DNA of 64,000 bases from Flavobacterium magnum (lineage in GTDB: Bacteria > Bacteroidota > Bacteroidia > Flavobacteriales > Flavobacteriaceae). A program made the position numbers and the translations under genes. Positions 63,606 to 64,000 of the stretch are shown in pieces. The stretch's first letter is position 1. Each line of letters starts with the position of its first letter. Location of the stretch: assembly GCF_003055625.1 (NCBI RefSeq), contig NZ_CP028811.1, forward strand, positions 1,364,001 to 1,428,000, given 5' to 3'. The notes beneath the pieces are model-generated. The model worked only from the letters and a program-made list of their open reading frames with translations. It did not search any database and was not told the DNA's origin.

Positions 63606-64000
63606 ATGAAAAAATTTTTAGTACTGCTTACGTGCTTCGCGTTCGCAGGTATGTCGTATGCGCAGGCCGATGTCATTACAAAACACAATGGAGAAACCAT
63701 TAAGGGAAAGGTGGTGAAACTCGAAGAGTACACCGTTATTTATCTCTACGAAGGTGAGGATGCCGAAAACACCATCAGCAAGTATGCGATTGAGAAAATC
63801 GTATACGGTAAAAGCGGCCGCGTCGAAAATGTCACTGACAAAATCGAAGTGACGTCCGAGAAAGACTGGGAAAAAGTCGTCATCCTCGAAGACAAGGCAT
63901 ACATCGCAGGCCTTAAGAAAGTGGACGAAGTAAGGGGAAAAACCGGATTGGTTAACTTCCAAACCGGCAATACCGGAGACAAGAAAGCTGAGAAGAAACT
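63606..64000 (+). CDS. Secreted protein of unknown function, N-terminal part (runs off the window)
   Basis: Open from the ATG at 63606 to the window edge (131 codons). Residues 1-20 are a signal peptide (MKKFLVLLTCFAFAG, ending SYAQ). The mature part begins ADVITKHNGETIKGKVVKLE and continues with short beta-strands, IVYGKSGRVENVTDKIEV and DWEKVVILEDKAYIAGLKKV. This resembles small beta-rich repeats in Bacteroidota secreted proteins where each unit holds an ITKxxGExIxGKV-type start. No named family is claimed; the C-terminus is not visible. Confidence 0.75.
   Translation, partial: MKKFLVLLTCFAFAGMSYAQADVITKHNGETIKGKVVKLEEYTVIYLYEGEDAENTISKYAIEKIVYGKSGRVENVTDKIEVTSEKDWEKVVILEDKAYIAGLKKVDEVRGKTGLVNFQTGNTGDKKAEKK

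Noticed and set aside
1..64000. tRNA, rRNA, CRISPR array, insertion sequence or prophage
   Set aside because: No cloverleaf, ribosomal sequence, regularly spaced direct repeat, transposase or phage gene was recognised on either strand.

Overview
The window looks like core chromosome of a Flavobacteriaceae bacterium (Bacteroidota), close to Flavobacterium. The evidence is a set of family hallmarks: type IX secretion (T9SS) components and substrates (SprT/PorT, a PorP/SprF-type protein, proteins with type A and type B sorting domains), the gliding-associated ABC ATPase GldA, a GLPGLI protein, TamL, a MetH split into two genes, the purH-mreBCD-mrdA-rodA cluster, and promoters of the Bacteroidota type (-33 TTG, -7 TAnnTTTG). 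Base composition looks higher in GC than in the best known Flavobacterium genomes; I judged this by eye and did not compute it. I saw no tRNA, rRNA, CRISPR array, prophage or insertion sequence.

Layout. 1-4145 (minus strand): partial comEC, a C40 peptidase, lpxB, a small membrane protein and surE. 4388-14312 (plus): the C-terminal processing protease, a lone OppC-type permease, then a T9SS surface cluster (1178-aa repeat adhesin, PorP/SprF, OmpA-family protein). 14340-21536 (minus): rodA, mrdA, mreD, mreC, mreB, purH. 21801-30228: an FtsX/MacB-type permease, then minus-strand hppA, an AlkA-type glycosylase, a DUF5686 outer-membrane protein and pdhB. 30482-36895 (mostly plus): etfB, etfA, a bifunctional nuclease, thyA, a small glycogen-binding-like protein (minus), a 2TM protein, folA, ubiE and sprT. 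36924-44834: a SpoU-type RNA methyltransferase (minus) diverging from tamL, then fbaA, accD, a GH20 hexosaminidase and, on the minus strand, a deoxynucleoside kinase. 44834-53093: poorly characterised envelope proteins. 53169-61244: the methionine/SAM and folate block (metK, a T9SS protein, split metH, metF). 61264-64000: gldA (minus), DAHP synthase/chorismate mutase, and a partial secreted protein.

How the genes fit together. Cell shape and elongation genes form one minus-strand unit. One-carbon metabolism recurs: thyA and folA (dTMP and folate recycling), metF and metH (methyl-THF to methionine) and metK (methionine to SAM). The SAM genes appear to be controlled by two unrelated riboswitch classes less than 2 kb apart: a SAM-II-like RNA before metK and a SAM-I RNA before metH. 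Envelope assembly and secretion (LpxB, TamL, SprT, OmpA-like, PorP/SprF, T9SS cargo) is the other main theme.

I found no clearly new multi-gene defence or biosynthetic system. The most interesting signals are regulatory and structural: the paired SAM riboswitches, a Cys-rich tail on HppA, an AccD without its zinc-ribbon cysteines, divergent genes whose start codons overlap, twin palindromes before etfB, structured leaders before comEC and mreC, candidate small RNAs in two gaps, and a dispersed intergenic repeat.
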